Positions 29,137 to 29,396 of a stretch of 29,396 nucleotides of DNA are shown piece after piece. Source of the DNA: Christensenella sp964494645 (GTDB taxonomy: Bacteria > Bacillota > Clostridia > Christensenellales > Christensenellaceae); the NCBI GenBank assembly GCA_964494645.1, contig CAZBSH010000028.1, positions 1-29,396 of the forward strand, read 5' to 3'. The notes beneath the pieces are model-generated. The model was not told the origin of the DNA. It was given only the letters and a program-made list of their open reading frames with translations, and ran no database searches. The stretch's first letter is position 1. The number at the start of each line of letters is the position of its first letter. A program made the position numbers and the translations under genes.

Positions 29137-29211
29137 TGGCTGGGGTAGCTGGATTTGAACCAGCGAATGCAGGAATCAAAATCCTGTGCCTTACCGCTTG
29201 GCGATACCCCA
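29137..29211 (-). tRNA. tRNA-Gln (anticodon TTG)
   Basis: The acceptor TGGGGTA pairs with TACCCCA, the anticodon stem CAGGA/TCCTG holds TTTTGAT with anticodon TTG, and the T-arm has GGTTCAAATCC. The U1-A72 end with discriminator G and the encoded CCA (29139-29137) are typical of bacterial tRNA-Gln. It reads CAA and CAG. Confidence 0.97.
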
Positions 29212-29237
29212 TCGCATACCCGTTACGAATAATAAAG

Positions 29238-29315
29238 TGGGGTGAGTAGTGGGATTCGAACCCACGGCCTCCAGGGCCACAACCTGGCGCTCTAACCGAC
29301 TGAGCTATACCCACC
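29238..29315 (-). tRNA. tRNA-His (anticodon GTG)
   Basis: The acceptor GTGGGTA pairs with TACTCAC; the extra G at position -1 (29315) faces the discriminator C73 (29241), a hallmark of tRNA-His. The anticodon stem CCAGG/CCTGG holds TTGTGGC with anticodon GTG. CCA is encoded (29240-29238). Confidence 0.97.
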
Positions 29316-29345
29316 ACGTAATTACCACATCGCTTATTATCCAAA

Positions 29346-29396
29346 TGGCGCGCCTGAAGGGATTCGAACCCCTGGCACACGGCTTAGAAGGCCGTT
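29346..29396 (-). tRNA. tRNA-Arg (anticodon TCT), 5' part cut by window edge
   Basis: Only the part from the anticodon arm to the 3' end is present. The anticodon stem ACGGC/GCCGT holds CTTCTAA with anticodon TCT, the T-arm has GGTTCGAATCC, and CCA is encoded (29348-29346). It is the first of the four tRNAs in transcription order. Confidence 0.93.

Noticed and set aside
29132..29380. A minus-strand open frame of 82 codons
   Set aside because: It runs through the tRNA-Gln, tRNA-His and tRNA-Arg genes and is not a protein gene.
1..29396. CRISPR array, insertion sequence, prophage or toxin-antitoxin system
   Set aside because: No regularly spaced repeats, transposase or integrase motifs, or paired small toxin-like genes were seen on either strand.

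Overview
The window looks like chromosome from an anaerobic, Gram-positive-type bacterium of the Clostridia. The evidence is a formate-tetrahydrofolate ligase, a fused 2-hydroxyacyl-CoA dehydratase activase, Na+-translocating decarboxylase membrane subunits (OadB/OadG type), an iron-containing alcohol dehydrogenase, purine-rich Shine-Dalgarno sites and sigma-A-type promoters. A member of Christensenellales or a neighbouring order would fit, but the genus cannot be fixed by reading alone. There is no rRNA, phage, IS element or CRISPR array. Gene density is high and most genes are on the minus strand; only fhs, a flavodoxin-like reductase and a U32 peptidase-family gene are on the plus strand.

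Layout. 1-2400: the start of an AMP-forming acyl-CoA synthetase (cut by the window edge), an XRE-cupin regulator just upstream of it, a small lipoprotein and a cytosolic papain/C39-like cysteine-protease-fold protein. 2400-4200: fhs, divergent from the protease-like gene, with two promoters that share one -35 region. 4200-8550: an operon with the two halves of a heterodimeric ABC exporter and an RpiR/SIS regulator. 8650-9830: a membrane-anchored glycerophosphodiester phosphodiesterase and a small membrane protein. 9860-14190: a 1411-residue activase-type fusion protein with its own promoter. 14190-15850: a cell-wall NlpC/P60 hydrolase with two peptidoglycan-binding repeats. 15899-17950: oadB, a 43-residue oadG-like gene and a QueG-like iron-sulfur protein in one operon. 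18000-18660: an FMN reductase. 18694-22302: typA/bipA, divergent from a U32 (RlhA/YdcP-like) gene. 22306-27590: a small acidic DUF-type gene, then an operon of iron alcohol dehydrogenase, sbcD and sbcC with overlapping stop and start codons. 27607-28880: an MFS transporter. 28940-29396: a cluster of tRNA-Arg (cut), His, Gln and Lys ending in a strong terminator.

How they fit together. Several loci suit a fermenting anaerobe: one-carbon entry through fhs, acyl-CoA activation, Na+-coupled decarboxylation, alcohol production and radical-type dehydratase chemistry. The rest is mostly housekeeping: translation (typA, U32, tRNAs), DNA repair (sbcCD), envelope work (NlpC/P60, GDPD) and export (ABC, MFS).

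I did not find an obviously new multi-gene defence or mobile system. The observations most worth following are: two genes whose TATAAT box lies exactly six bases before the ATG with no Shine-Dalgarno site (leaderless candidates), the shared -35 at the fhs promoter pair, the orphan fused activase with two complete cysteine pairs, and the alcohol dehydrogenase coupled to sbcDC.
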